64,000 nt of DNA, taken from contig BCKT01000007.1 in NCBI GenBank assembly GCA_003116875.1, positions 1,266,820-1,330,819 of the forward strand, given 5' to 3'. The position numbers and the translations under genes are program-made. Below the pieces are notes generated by a model. That model saw only the letters and a program-made list of their open reading frames with translations, had not been told where the DNA came from and did no database searches. The stretch is from Takashimella koratensis. Lineage: Eukaryota > Basidiomycota > Tremellomycetes > Trichosporonales > Tetragoniomycetaceae. This document shows positions 38,113 to 48,030 of the stretch, piece after piece (position 1 is the stretch's first letter; every line of letters begins with the position of its first letter).

Positions 38113-38311
38113 ATGGTCGCTGACTGTGTGTGAGTGTGTGTCGAGTTGTTAGTGTGTGTGGTAGATGCCCGAATAACAACGGAGGCCGCGTGCCCGAGTT
38201 ACGAGGATTTGCTTCCGTCGTCGGTCTCCGTTCCTGGCGAGTCTTTGTCCACCATCGGACTGTCCTCAATCTTCCCTCCTCCAACCACCCCCGACATCGA
38301 CTCCGAACTCG
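37941..38311. promoter_or_regulatory. Divergent promoter with (TG)n tract
   Basis: The gap between two divergent starts is dominated by the alternating TG tract at 38043-38108 and further short TG runs to about 38160. Such tracts can adopt Z-DNA and exclude nucleosomes. Confidence 0.55.
38043..38108. repeat. (TG)n microsatellite, 33 units
   Basis: An uninterrupted alternating TG run lies about 100 bases upstream of the Zn2Cys6 start (minus strand) and about 200 bases upstream of the RGG protein start (plus strand). Confidence 0.95.
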
Positions 38312-38986
38312 ATGGACTCTCTCGGTCTCCCTATATCGTTTGGGAAACAATCCGCTGCCCCGGCACCGTCTGGACCACCGTCAACAGACGCAGGTCCGAG
38401 CGGCAGCACAAGCGCAGCAGCGACTCGAGGAGCGCCGAGTGGGCGAGGACCGCGCGGCGTCGTAGGAGCAAGCAAACGCGGTCGTGGGCAGCGAGGCGGC
38501 AGCAATGGGGGTGGTGCTAGCGGCGGTGGTGTACCCTCTATGTACGCTCCGACAGGATACGTGGGATCCGGATGGCCAGCACAACGAGAGTCTGGCGCGA
38601 TTACACCAAATGACGGCGGATTGAACGAGGGCGTCAAAGTGAGTACAGCCTGCCTTGACATCACATCGACATATCGTTTCGTTGTGGTTCATAAATGCAT
38701 TGCATAAAGACATGACTGACAAAGCTACCAGCGTCCTTACCCTTCTCACGACCACCAATCAACCGGGAATGGATGGAGCCATCGAGGCGGGTCAAATGGG
38801 CGCGGCGGGTTCCGAGGAGGAGGTCCAGGCGGCGGTGGCGGGTTCCGTGGCCGCGGTGGAGGTGGCGGTGGACAACGCGGACGAGGTGGACACGGTGGAG
38901 GTGGACACGGCGGAGAAGGTGGAGGCGAGAGGGGGTTCTTCAAAGAGAGCTTTTGTGAAGATCCATGGAGAGATCTGGTCAAGTAG
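38312..38986 (+). CDS. Small RGG-box protein, uncharacterised
   Basis: Two exons (38312-38638 and 38732-38986) join in phase 0 to 193 residues. The N-terminus MDSLGLPISFGKQ is followed by an Ala/Pro/Ser-rich stretch, then GRGPRGVVGASKRGRGQRGG. After a spacer with YAPTGYVGSGWPAQ, the second exon is almost wholly RGG/GGG repeats and ends in GFFKESFCEDPWRDLVK. RGG boxes bind RNA and are methylated on arginine, so an RNA-binding or nucleolar role is likely. The conserved-looking ends suggest a real family, but I cannot name it. The frame is supported by the intron with a CTGAC branch site and by extreme Gly/Arg bias present only in this frame. Confidence 0.7.
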
Positions 38987-39936
38987 ATCGCGGGCCGAGT
39001 GGATGCGAGGTGGTACTTTCTTCGCTTTCTAGACACGCTGATCTGACGCAGACCATGTGGAGTTTCTGGACTGACTTAATTGCTCTGATCAAGAGCGACG
39101 ACTGACACGACTCTGATCACGCAAACCAGGGCTTCGATAGCTCCTATTCGCTTGCCGTGCAACTCTGCGCGGCGATCTGCTCGTCGCTCGGCCGGACTAT
39201 ACCTCGCTCAGGCCTTCTCACCACAAGCCGGTGGTTCCCGAACACGATCGACAAGGTCTCAACTGACCTCTCCGCCTTGATCCGGCCGAGGGTATAACCT
39301 GCTTGACCTTGACCTCTCTGTCTTCGGTCTTTGAAGCTGGCCGGTATGAAACGAGTTGCAGATCGAAGCGGCTGGTGCGGGACGGTTGGGGACCCACGGC
39401 AACTGTCGGAGGCATCTGAGATCGCCTCTGACATGCGAATTGCGGCTGGGGCTTGCAGGGCGTGGCGTGCGGTCTTGATATCGAAGGCCATATCGGTAAT
39501 CCACGGCATTGTTTTTCAATCACCGCTTGCCCGTCGACCAACTCATCATCCTCCACCGCGTTGTCGTGACCTTCCTTTGTTCTTTTTCACGCACCGATCA
39601 CGCACGTTCGTGGATATCACAAACCAGCGGCGGGTGTTATCGTGCTCAGTGCAGGGTTGATAACGGAGAGGATGCGCGACGCGTCGAAACGCTAACGCTG
39701 GGCAAACTGACAACGACGTTGGCCCCGAGCTTTTGTTGTCGAGATCGCCACAGCGGCTCGTAGCTCCGCTCCTTCACTCATGGTGAACGAGTATAAGAGC
39801 TTGAACTAAACGAAGCCCAAGGGCACTTGCTACCCATTCTTCGCCCCAGTCGTTCCCCAACTCACAAGCTCACCACTTCATCGACTGACCAGCTCCTCCA
39901 CTCACCCACAATCCCCTGATATTCTTCGACACCACC
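38987..39936. other. 0.95 kb intergenic region
   Basis: No supported gene. Overlapping open frames around 39140-39660 on both strands lack any domain and look like chance. An ACGCGT hexamer lies at 39679-39684, and a TATA-like GTATAAGA at about 39791 precedes the next gene by some 145 bases. Confidence 0.4.
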
Positions 39937-40794
39937 ATGGTCATCCGTTACCAAACCACTTCGGCCGATGGGACCACCTTCCTCCCGACGTGGAAGTACA
40001 CGATGACTGACGTCTCCCAGCGGTTGGGAGATGAAACATGGACCGATTACGAGACCAGGATTGCGAGCCTCTTGACCGAGGATACCAACGACATCCAGAA
40101 ACGTCTGATCGACGAGGAACGACACGGCTACGGCAGGCAGAACGAGATCAAAAAGAAGGACAAAGATGCGTACCACAACGGTACGGCCGAACACGTCCCC
40201 TGCGACCCTCGGATGGTACAGAAAGGCTTTGCCTCGGCTCAGTCCAGGGGGGATACTCTTCTGTCTCAGTCAAGGGACGGCATGATTTTACCCTCGATTT
40301 TGTTCACCAGCCCAATGCTCCGAGCGATCGAATACGCCTGCCACTCCGCAAGCATCTCCAGCGCCTCCAAAGTCGTGACCGTTCTGAACGGCCTTCGTCC
40401 AAAGATGGAACTGTACGCGAGTGGTCCCACCCAGTCTTTCTCAAAAACCCGCACCGAGATGTTGAAGCGTTTCGGGATTGACTTGCGTTACGGTCCTGAT
40501 CGCTCGACCACGAAATTTCCCGACAACGACGATTACTACGAAGCCTCCAAGTACGCAATCGCCGGAGTGAAAGAGAAGGGCGAGCTTGTCGACGCGCGAC
40601 TGTACGACGTCTTCGATACGTTCTTTGAGTTGACCAAAGCCAGTCGACGGGGTGGATTGACGACACATTCGGGGATTCTCCTGGATATGGCGTCGATCTG
40701 TTCGGTGCCCAAGAATGAGCAGAAGAAAATGGACCACGGCGAATGGAGGAGGTACTTGGTGACACGGACGAGGAACGAGTCGAGTGTGACTTGA
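39937..40794 (+). CDS. Histidine phosphatase-like protein lacking the RHG motif
   Basis: A single-exon gene of 285 residues. The order of motifs follows the phosphoglycerate mutase/histidine phosphatase superfamily: DPRMVQKGFASAQSRG corresponds to the DPxLTxxGxxQA stretch, ILFTSPMLRAIEYA to the SSPxxRAxQTA stretch, and GGLTTHSGILLDMAS to the second catalytic histidine region. At the place of the nucleophile motif RHG the sequence reads KDAYHNGT, so the phosphorylated histidine appears to be missing while YHN, common just after RHG in fungal members, remains. This suggests a pseudoenzyme or a strongly altered active site. No signal peptide. It is the first of four neighbouring members of the same superfamily. 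The lack of introns is unusual for this window. Confidence 0.72.
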   Translation: MVIRYQTTSADGTTFLPTWKYTMTDVSQRLGDETWTDYETRIASLLTEDTNDIQKRLIDEERHGYGRQNEIKKKDKDAYHNGTAEHVPCDPRMVQKGFASAQSRGDTLLSQSRDGMILPSILFTSPMLRAIEYACHSASISSASKVVTVLNGLRPKMELYASGPTQSFSKTRTEMLKRFGIDLRYGPDRSTTKFPDNDDYYEASKYAIAGVKEKGELVDARLYDVFDTFFELTKASRRGGLTTHSGILLDMASICSVPKNEQKKMDHGEWRRYLVTRTRNESSVT

Positions 40795-42000
40795 ATCGGG
40801 GAAGCAGTGATCAGGGAAAGAGAGTGATGGAGATTTCTTGGTCAGCAGTGCGGAATGGACGAAGAGTGCAAGGACGGCTGACAGGATTGGTTTGCTGCCA
40901 TTGAATACAACCTTTTGGGCTTTTGCTGTAGCATGCACCTATCCTCTTTTTTTTCGTTTCTCCTCCTTTCTGCTCTTTCCCTTCCAATCTTGTCCCCCAT
41001 CTTGAGCTCGGCTCAATCGCCGAAAGGACAAATCGGGTTGAAAGGAGGGTTGGAGTGAAATCTAGTCATGACGCAGTGTTTGTGTGTGGTGGGTAAGGAT
41101 TGGTGAGCGTACTTCTGCTCTGTCATGCGTACTGTGAATAATGATGGTGTTGATTGACAAAATTGTATAAAGGGCCGCCGGGCACATTAATAACCGTTTG
41201 CCCATCACATAGCCCAAAAACGGTAGCCCCGATACTCAAATCCACACAGACACATATCTAGATGGTCTCTGATGCTGTTTTTGTGGCTGCCATCGCTCTA
41301 TGCCGACATCCTCCCAGAGCAGTTGGTTACTATGATTCTTCGGCAAACTTCAACGTGATGTCTCATGATGTTCTGCCTTTCATTCCTCCCCAGCAACCTG
41401 CTGACCGTGCGGTTATCTAGGTTACAACCCGAGTTGCAACAAACCTATCCAATTTGACTTCAGCTACGCGCTATTACCGATTTACACTGTGCACAGTTTG
41501 ACATGTAGGCTCACTTTCGCCATGTTGCGTGCTCGCCTACACACTAACCGCGTGTCCAACCTTCCAGCTTTGGAAGTCAGCTTGCAAGAGGTGTGAGAAA
41601 AACGATCTGAGATCGTCTGAAGCTCAATGTTGGATGATCTCAACGATGCCTTCTCTCTCATTGTGATCTCGGCCGAAACGACTACAGCTTGATCCTCTGG
41701 CTTTGAAAAGCGAAGCAGTGTCAGCCCTCGATAATTTGGTGCATATAATATCGCTCGCGTGACTCACCTTCTCCATCCTCTTCATTCATCAATCCACCTC
41801 CTGAGATTTTGCCACCCACAAGTTTTCATCCACCCCTCCTCCTCCTCCCCTACACTCACACGCCACCTATTTCTTCTCCAAGTACTCACAGAGCGACTCA
41901 TTAACACTTGCCAGCGACTGACTTCTCCCACTCACAGTGCGACTCATCAACACTTGCCAGCGACTGACTTCTCCCACCCAAATCCCACCACGTACTGCGA
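40795..42000. other. 1.2 kb intergenic region within the phosphatase-like cluster
   Basis: No supported gene. The only structure found is the 46-base direct repeat at 41893-41984 just before the next locus. A TATAAA-like site near 41166-41171 has no gene to serve. Confidence 0.4.
41893..41984. repeat. 46-base direct tandem duplication
   Basis: Two adjacent copies (41893-41938 and 41939-41984) of a unit beginning GCGACTCATYAACACTTGCC differ by only a few bases. The second copy ends 16 bases before the ATG at 42001. Each copy includes CTGAC and a following CAC-rich stretch. Confidence 0.85.
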
Positions 42001-42844
42001 TGTCGAGCTTCCAATACGCGAGAGCGTGTCTGGCGAGCTTCCCTCCCGACACGGTGTGGCCCGACCCCATACTGATCTCTACCGTCAACCAGCTCACCCG
42101 TGAGTCACTTCGTCACATCTTTCACGATGCGTACGATCCTGACTGCCGAATTGTGTTCATCTGCACCACTGCCCAGCACTTTACGACACGTCAAACGGCA
42201 ACGGCAGTGCTGCAGGCAGGCCACTTCGATCTGACCCAATCTTGTCAGACGCCGGACTGAGCCGCGCCGCCGACCTGCAGTTCCATTTCCTCAGATGGTG
42301 GCAGGAGCAAACACACTGGCACCTGAATCTGGATTCAACGGAGCCAGTACATGTTTCAAGCGCGATGCGAAGCTCGATAGCTCTGTCGACCCTCGTTTTC
42401 AAGAACCCCGCGCTGACTGAAGAGCTCATCATCCAAGACTCCCTCAGACTGCCTCCAAACAGCCGGCCTGAGGGGACTGGTCCTCGAGGATCCTTCTCAA
42501 CCCTCTATGACCACTTCTGGAGACGCATGGTTTCTCTCTTCCCGCTCGACATCGATCCCGATCAGCAGAACGACACCTGGTTTTATTCGAACAACGGGTC
42601 TTCCAGCACTCGCGATCCCCCTCATCCTTTCGATGCCATTTGGGATGTTACTGCCCTTGACGGCCACCACCCCGCTTCTTTCGTCACCCTCACGTTCGAG
42701 AGCGCAGTTGCCAATGCCATTTTGGAAACAACGATCGGTGCAGAGGAGGATCCAAGATACCTCGTCGACGGAACGCTTGCGATCTTTGCAGTTCGAAAGG
42801 TTCCCATCACTCCGCCAGGCCGCAGCAGGCGTACGCGAAGGTGA
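42001..42844 (+). pseudogene. Diverged histidine phosphatase-like paralog, frame broken
   Basis: The frame from ATG 42001 (MSSFQYARACLASFPPD) reads through RIVFICTTAQHFTTR and stops at 42260. The homologous continuation lies one base ahead, in the frame that contains SDPILSDAGLSRAADL and runs to 42844. The two frames overlap at about 42143-42260 and I see no GT-AG intron that would join them, so this looks like a frameshift. The second part carries SSAMRSSIALSTLVFKN and ends HPFDAIWDVT then DGTLAIFAVRKVP, matching the next locus. Where active members have RHG it reads TTA, and where they have the second His it reads LTFES, so neither catalytic histidine is present. It may be a pseudogene, a pseudoenzyme with an undetected splice, or an assembly error. 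Confidence 0.6.
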
Positions 42845-43238
42845 CATCGTCAGACAAGCTCTCACGCCTCAGGCTCGCACTGAAGGTAGAACGGATGGCG
42901 ATGCGTTGAAACCGTGCCTTCACAGAAATGTGGTTGACAGCTTGGTGAGTCCAAGCCATCTTTCACATTCGTTAACGCACTTCTTCTTCAGGGATCGGAA
43001 GTCTCATTCATGATGTTGAACCAGTCCCCAGGTGGCCGCGAGTGCAGCAAGAAAGAGGAGACATTCAAGAAAATTTATGTTACTCTCATGACAAGCCGAT
43101 GAAAAATCCTCAAAAATAGAAAAAAAAGAGTTTTGCACTCTATGTACCTTCTTCTTATAGCTTACCTCCTCCTCCTATTACTGTACATGATTTTTCTATT
43201 TCTGACATACAGTGTGAGCTCTTTATCCCCAAGGCTTA
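42845..43238. other. Intergenic region between the two broken paralogs
   Basis: AT-richer than its surroundings, with an A-rich run near 43110-43130. The N-terminal coding part of the next paralog may start here, but I could not find an ATG-containing exon. Confidence 0.35.
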
Positions 43239-44416
43239 TTGCATGCTCCCATTACTGTCCGTCGTGTTCAGATTTTTCACCTCGGAACAGAATGGCCGCC
43301 CTACTCTCAGCTCGATGCCATCCGCGCTCGCCTTGCCGATTCGATTCGTCACACTCTCGAAGACTCCAGCTATCGCTTGATGTACCTGTGCGTCACCGGC
43401 CCAAGCATGTACGGCATGTCTGTCTCGCCCGATACCTTCGACCCGGGCAACCTTTTCCCCAACCAGTACATCTCCGCCGACTCCTGGGATTTTGCAGACA
43501 TGCGCCACGCGTTGTACGGGGCCTCCTTTGTTGCGCAGTCCTTCGAGCCTTCTCGAGCACGCCCCCCTCGTCGAGTCGCAGCCGTTCGCAATCCAACCAA
43601 TCAAGACCTCGCACGAAACACCGAGGACCCGTCACTCACCCCTCGGGGCGTGGCTCACTTCACTCGCCTCAGAAACGAAATGACCACGTGGCTGTACCAG
43701 CAGATGCAAGACTACCCAGAGGTGAACATTTCGCCTTCGGAACACTTCACGAGCTCAATGCAGAGCGCCATGTACGCCTCGGCTGGCACTTTCACGCAAC
43801 ATTCCTTTGCTGCCGAATGGACCCAACTTCATCTGATGGATTCATTGAGGGTGTCCCCGCTCACACGCACATGGGGTTGCGGTCCGCGACTGCCACTCAT
43901 GCCGCTCCGCCAAGTCCTTCTCGAGACACGCTATGTCCAAACGATCCCTCTCGACTTTTCAGGTCAGGTCACGAAGTCACCGACCATTGGTTCGAGGCGA
44001 GCAGCACTGGCAGTGCACCACCAGCTCCGGCTCTGGCTCACCCGTTCGACACCATTTGGTCCCAAATCCCCAACCGCACTGCGTTTGGCCAACCTCGCGC
44101 GTTCAGTCTGACTTGCGAACGCGAAATCGCCAAAACCCTATGGGAGCAAACCACCACCAACCAAGACTACCCAGCTCCCCTCTCCGATGGGACGCTCGCG
44201 ATCTTCGAGATTCGACAGATCCGCCCCCCGACGAAGAAGCAGTCCACGATCCGGCCCCCGCTGTCTGCACAGATGCGAGAAGATCAGGAGAGTGGCAAGC
44301 AGCTGAAAGATCGCCGAAAGGGCAAGAAGGGAAAGAAGAACAAGGGCGCCCACAGTGACAAGCGCTCACAAGTGACTACCGCCTCGGGGAGTGGCAAGTC
44401 TTCCAGGTCAAAGTAG
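43239..44416 (+). pseudogene. Second diverged histidine phosphatase-like paralog, frame broken
   Basis: The first half is read in one frame from about 43239 (TEWPPYSQLDAIRARLADSI, then RLMYLCVTGPSMYG, then DPSLTPRGVAHFTRL, then SSMQSAMYASAG). From about 43850-43930 the homology moves to another frame that continues to 44416 (HEVTDHWFEASSTG, HPFDTIWSQIPNRT, LSDGTLAIFEIRQI) and ends in a very basic tail rich in KKGKKNKG. No intron with the correct phase was found at the switch. No ATG opens the first frame. DPSLTPRG and the spacing confirm kinship to histidine phosphatases and to the preceding locus. RHG is replaced by VTG and the second His region reads SLTCERE, so it would be catalytically dead even if expressed. 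Confidence 0.6.
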
Positions 44417-44959
44417 GCCAACTCAGGGTGTCGACGACCTCAGGTCATACACAGCCTTACGATCACCGAATGTTTCTCCTCGAACTTTTCCGTTCTCAGT
44501 TTGCCTCGAACAAATTGAAAAAAATCAAAACAAAAGAAGCCAAAAAAAAAGGTGATCAGCTTGTACATAGATACATAGAGTAGATGAGTTTCCTAGAACG
44601 ATCCTGCATGTCCGTCTCCACACCATCGGGGGAATCAGTATGAGAACAAGTATGCACAAAGGAGAGTTCTTTATGATGCTCGTCTCGGTCATTCGCTCTT
44701 GTCGATCCCCGAACTCCCCTCTTCCTCAGTCTTAAGGTGATATGAGGCGTAAGAGCGATCTGTGACTCACCTGCCTTTGAGAAAGCGGGGAAGTGACATG
44801 AAAGGAGGGCGCACCGTTGTCTTTCCCTCCTCGCACCTAGGTCCCGCCTTTGTCCTCACCCTCGAGTCCCAACGAAACACTGCTGCACAAACAACTAAAC
44901 AACTGCAACTCTGCTTTTCTCCTTCTTTCACATTACCTGTCTTCCCTCTATCTACTACA
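44417..44959. promoter_or_regulatory. Intergenic region upstream of the intact histidine phosphatase
   Basis: The region contains A-rich tracts near 44515-44550. The downstream reading frame stays open upstream to about 44762, but the first ATG with homology-consistent sequence is at 44960, so this part is taken as leader. Confidence 0.4.
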
Positions 44960-46054
44960 ATGCGCTATGTGTCTATCCCCTTGCCACATCCTGACCTCTC
45001 CTTACCTCCCGACCACTCCTCCGTATCCTGGGAAAACTTCCTACATAACTTGACCCTCCTCCGATCCACTTCCCCATCTATTCGACTCCTTCTCTTCATC
45101 CGACACGGTTCCGTCCGTCGCGACTCTTTCGGCCGGAGTTACCCTGACGCTTCTTTATCCCCTCTCGGTCGGTTAGAAGTCATCTCCACCGCCACCCTTT
45201 TGGACGCACACTTCGATTTAGGACTCCCAAGACCACAGACGGTGTTCACGAGCCCCATGTACCGCGCAGTTCAGACGGCTGAGATATTGTGGAGGAAATG
45301 GGAAATGTCGAACCAGGTGTGGACATGTGAATGGTGGAGAACGAGAAAAAATACGGGGAAAGAAAGGTGTTGGAGAAGAAGGTCGAATATCGAGTTGAGA
45401 GAAGGGTTTCCGGAGTTGGGGTGGGTGGAAGCTGGCAAAGTGGAGAGTGTGGGAGGGGGTGTTAGTGAAGAAGGGAGAGATGAGTTTCTGGAGGAAGAAG
45501 AGGTCCAAAGGGAATCGGATGAGATGTTGGATGAGAGAATCAAGAAGGCTTTGGGGTTGATTTGGGCCTCTCAAACTGAAACATGGACAGGAAGAGGTGG
45601 GAGGGAGGGAGAAGGGGTGATAGCTGGGAATAGAACCCAGGAATCAGACGAGGTCAAGGTCGGTAAAGGAGGAGGAACAACGAAATCGTTAAACGCCGCG
45701 CCAATCGATGGTCCAGCATGTATTGTCATAACATGCCATCGAAATACGTTTCGATCAATTCGAAGAATCTTGAAGGTTAAGGAACCGACAGGGGATGTAC
45801 CGACCGCGAGCATGGCGCTGTTCGTCGTCAAGCAGGTACCGGAAGATACTGAGGTTGGGTTTGATGTCTTTGGCCCTGGGGTTGGATCAGGAGTAGGGGA
45901 AGTTGAAGTAAGGTCCGGGTTGGGGTTGGGGTTGGTAGGGCGCGCCGGCGTGGTCGTGAAGGTAGGGATTGGTGCGGAACACGGGTTGAGAGAGAAGCAC
46001 GAGGTAGTGGTTACTACGGACGAGGAGGTGGAAACGGAATCGAGCACAGATTAG
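44960..46054 (+). CDS. Histidine phosphatase superfamily protein
   Basis: A single exon of 364 residues. The nucleophile motif is intact: RLLLFIRHGSVRRDSFG, followed by YPDASLSPLGRLEV (the DxxLSxxG stretch) and TVFTSPMYRAVQTAEIL. A poorly conserved, charge-rich insertion (about residues 115-245) separates these from IVITCHRNTFRSIRRIL, which holds the second catalytic histidine, and SMALFVVKQV. The family removes or transfers phosphate through a phosphohistidine; the substrate here is unknown. A start at 44960 is preferred over an in-frame upstream extension because the leader before it has no protein-like character. This is the only one of four clustered relatives that keeps both histidines. 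Confidence 0.82.
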   Translation: MRYVSIPLPHPDLSLPPDHSSVSWENFLHNLTLLRSTSPSIRLLLFIRHGSVRRDSFGRSYPDASLSPLGRLEVISTATLLDAHFDLGLPRPQTVFTSPMYRAVQTAEILWRKWEMSNQVWTCEWWRTRKNTGKERCWRRRSNIELREGFPELGWVEAGKVESVGGGVSEEGRDEFLEEEEVQRESDEMLDERIKKALGLIWASQTETWTGRGGREGEGVIAGNRTQESDEVKVGKGGGTTKSLNAAPIDGPACIVITCHRNTFRSIRRILKVKEPTGDVPTASMALFVVKQVPEDTEVGFDVFGPGVGSGVGEVEVRSGLGLGLVGRAGVVVKVGIGAEHGLREKHEVVVTTDEEVETESSTD

Positions 46055-46539
46055 AGGCTTGTCAATACAGATAGATAGACTGAGGTACTGTCTGTACGTA
46101 TCAGTAGGCTTTTGGCGTTGGTTAAGCGTACTGTACAAGCAATAGAACAGGCGACAGATCAAGCACACTTCTACATGGCACGATTGGAATGTATGAAACC
46201 ATCTCCAGACGGTTGAATATATACAGAATATGAAGGGCACTGGTCTACCTACAACAGAGAACACAGGGAACAGAGAGTATAAGTATCAACAAACAGAGGT
46301 TTGAGCGAGAGGGAAGGTTGGATGGATCGAGAGGAAATCGTCATGGTCTCTGCGTCTCGCGTGTGTCTACGCATATGTATGAGATGCAAATTGGCAATGA
46401 TCGTTAAATGCTACGAGAGAGCATGGGTCGTAAAGCAGAGAAGAAATGAAAGGCAACACCAGCACAGACTGAATCAGTGAGTTGTACAGCGAGTGTATCC
46501 AGACAGGCCGGTGACGAGGTCTATGAGGGGTACAGTCGC
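46055..46539. other. Convergent 3' intergenic region
   Basis: A 485-base gap between the stops of the histidine phosphatase and STS1. No gene, hairpin or repeat noticed. Confidence 0.4.
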
Positions 46540-48030
46540 CTAAAAGACGGGACCAGGTCGACCCCTACCCACGAGCCAGCCGACCTCGGTATCGAATCGC
46601 TGTCGCACGGGATCGAGGGCGGATCGGAACCCAGAGACCAAGGGGTGAGCCGGGTCTGGCAACACCGCCTGAGCCTGTGAGACCTCGTTCCTCGACCAGG
46701 AGGCAAACGATTCTCCAAAGCTAGACCCGCCCGATTGGTCGATTCCAGTCGCGACCTCCGTCTGACCAGGTTTTGTCAATTGGTCCAACCCCTCTGCCCA
46801 GCTGGCGACTGTCGAATGCGGGTACATCCCCCCTCGTGAATTGACTTCGTCCGATAAGCTCGCAAGCCAGGTGGTCCAGTTCGACAGAATAAGGTTGGCG
46901 AGGTCAAGCAAGGGCTGCGCGGAGGATGGGGGTTTAGAGAGGGAAGGGTCGGATTCGGAAGCTGGAATGAGAGAGAGGAGAGAGGAGACGTGTTGAGTTA
47001 GGTGTTGGAGAAGAGCGTAAGTCGTTCGAGAGTCGCTAGGAGGGTGACCATTGGGTGGGGACGTGAAGAAGCGGATATAAGTGGACGCCTGAGAACTGTA
47101 AGCTAAATTGTTCGGTATTTGGAGATGCGGCTGGGAGCTTACAGTGTTGCACCACGCCGCAACTAGACCCTCGATACGGTGCCAGCGCCGAGCACCAGGC
47201 TGCCCGTCCATGCTTTCCCACGAGACTGAAGCTTTGGCGATCTTGGCCGCGCTCCGGTCGATCTCCCTCAAGCAGTCGGCGAGGTCGGGTTGGGGGATAT
47301 GTGACATGACATTTGGTGTGATGGTTGGGTGGTTCTGGATCAACCGGAGGAGAATGGGGAGATGGGACGAGGGTGGAAGGGCAGCGAGTAAAACCCCGAC
47401 ATCGAGACCTTGTCCGTTGAGAGTGGAGGAGGACGCGGTCGTAGTGTTGGAGGTCGTCGCCAGACGCTCGTCTGTCCGCATTCGCTTGACTTTGCCGCTC
47501 ACCATCCGCCGAGACTGGGGATCGCCGAGATGCATACTGCCCACGGCGGACAGGTCGTCAGGCCGCATCCGACCGTTTGGTGAGAGTGGTGCATGGCTTT
47601 GTTTCGGGGACGTAGGGGACGACGGGAGCGGCGAGGGAGAGGAAGAAGGGGACGAGGATGTTCGGCGGGACCGTTTGAGAGAACTCGTTGCTGTGTTGCT
47701 GTGACCGATTGCGACGGGAGAGAGGACTGGTCGGTGGGTCCCAAACGATTTCTTCATCCCGGGACTAGGGACGGACCCGAACCCGACTCCGAGACCAGGC
47801 GAGAGCGCGGATGTTGGTGTGGATCCATATGCACCGCTACTGGACCCGACGCCTGGCGACCCAAAGGCACTGGACCCCACTGCACTACCAAACCCCGTGC
47901 GCGCAAACGCCTGGCCCTGGAGCGAAACGTCGCCCATAGGCTGACCAAACCCGAAGGCCAGTGGCGAGCGGTTTGACCCAGCCCCGAAGGAGAGGAGGTT
48001 GGGCGGGTGCTGCGTGAGCGGGTGCGCCAT
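46540..48030 (-). CDS. STS1: Nuclear proteasome tethering factor STS1/Cut8
   Basis: A single-exon gene of 496 residues. The N-terminal third is disordered and rich in Phe-Gly, Ser and Pro (FGFGQPMGDVSLQG, GFGSAVGSSAFGSPG). A basic stretch KRSRRTSSS and KVKRMRTDE could serve nuclear import. The folded core begins GLDVGVLLAALPPSSHLPIL followed by NHPTITPNVMSHIPQPDL and extends as a helical bundle, matching the Cut8/Sts1 family that holds 26S proteasomes at the nuclear membrane. The frame stays open 91 codons upstream, but that part is only Pro/Ser/Thr; ATG 48030 fits better. Its partner complex is also represented in this window by RPT5, probably by coincidence. Assignment rests on recognising the core pattern. 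Confidence 0.72.
   Translation of the reverse strand: MAHPLTQHPPNLLSFGAGSNRSPLAFGFGQPMGDVSLQGQAFARTGFGSAVGSSAFGSPGVGSSSGAYGSTPTSALSPGLGVGFGSVPSPGMKKSFGTHRPVLSPVAIGHSNTATSSLKRSRRTSSSPSSSPSPLPSSPTSPKQSHAPLSPNGRMRPDDLSAVGSMHLGDPQSRRMVSGKVKRMRTDERLATTSNTTTASSSTLNGQGLDVGVLLAALPPSSHLPILLRLIQNHPTITPNVMSHIPQPDLADCLREIDRSAAKIAKASVSWESMDGQPGARRWHRIEGLVAAWCNTVSSQPHLQIPNNLAYSSQASTYIRFFTSPPNGHPPSDSRTTYALLQHLTQHVSSLLSLIPASESDPSLSKPPSSAQPLLDLANLILSNWTTWLASLSDEVNSRGGMYPHSTVASWAEGLDQLTKPGQTEVATGIDQSGGSSFGESFASWSRNEVSQAQAVLPDPAHPLVSGFRSALDPVRQRFDTEVGWLVGRGRPGPVF

Noticed and set aside
37619..38350. Long minus-strand frame with His-Thr repeats
   Set aside because: It is the translation of the TG microsatellite plus shadow frames.
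39144..39660. Overlapping frames on both strands between the RGG gene and the first phosphatase-like gene
   Set aside because: They disagree in strand and content, with no recognisable motif.
43133..44416. A 427-codon open frame over the second degenerate paralog
   Set aside because: Its first half is a shadow frame (Arg/Ser/Pro-rich); homology to the sister copy is in another frame until about 43850.
44762..44959. In-frame upstream extension of the intact histidine phosphatase
   Set aside because: No homology-like content, and a better ATG lies at 44960.
45218..45574. Minus-strand frame under the histidine phosphatase insertion
   Set aside because: Low-complexity shadow of a GA-rich coding stretch.
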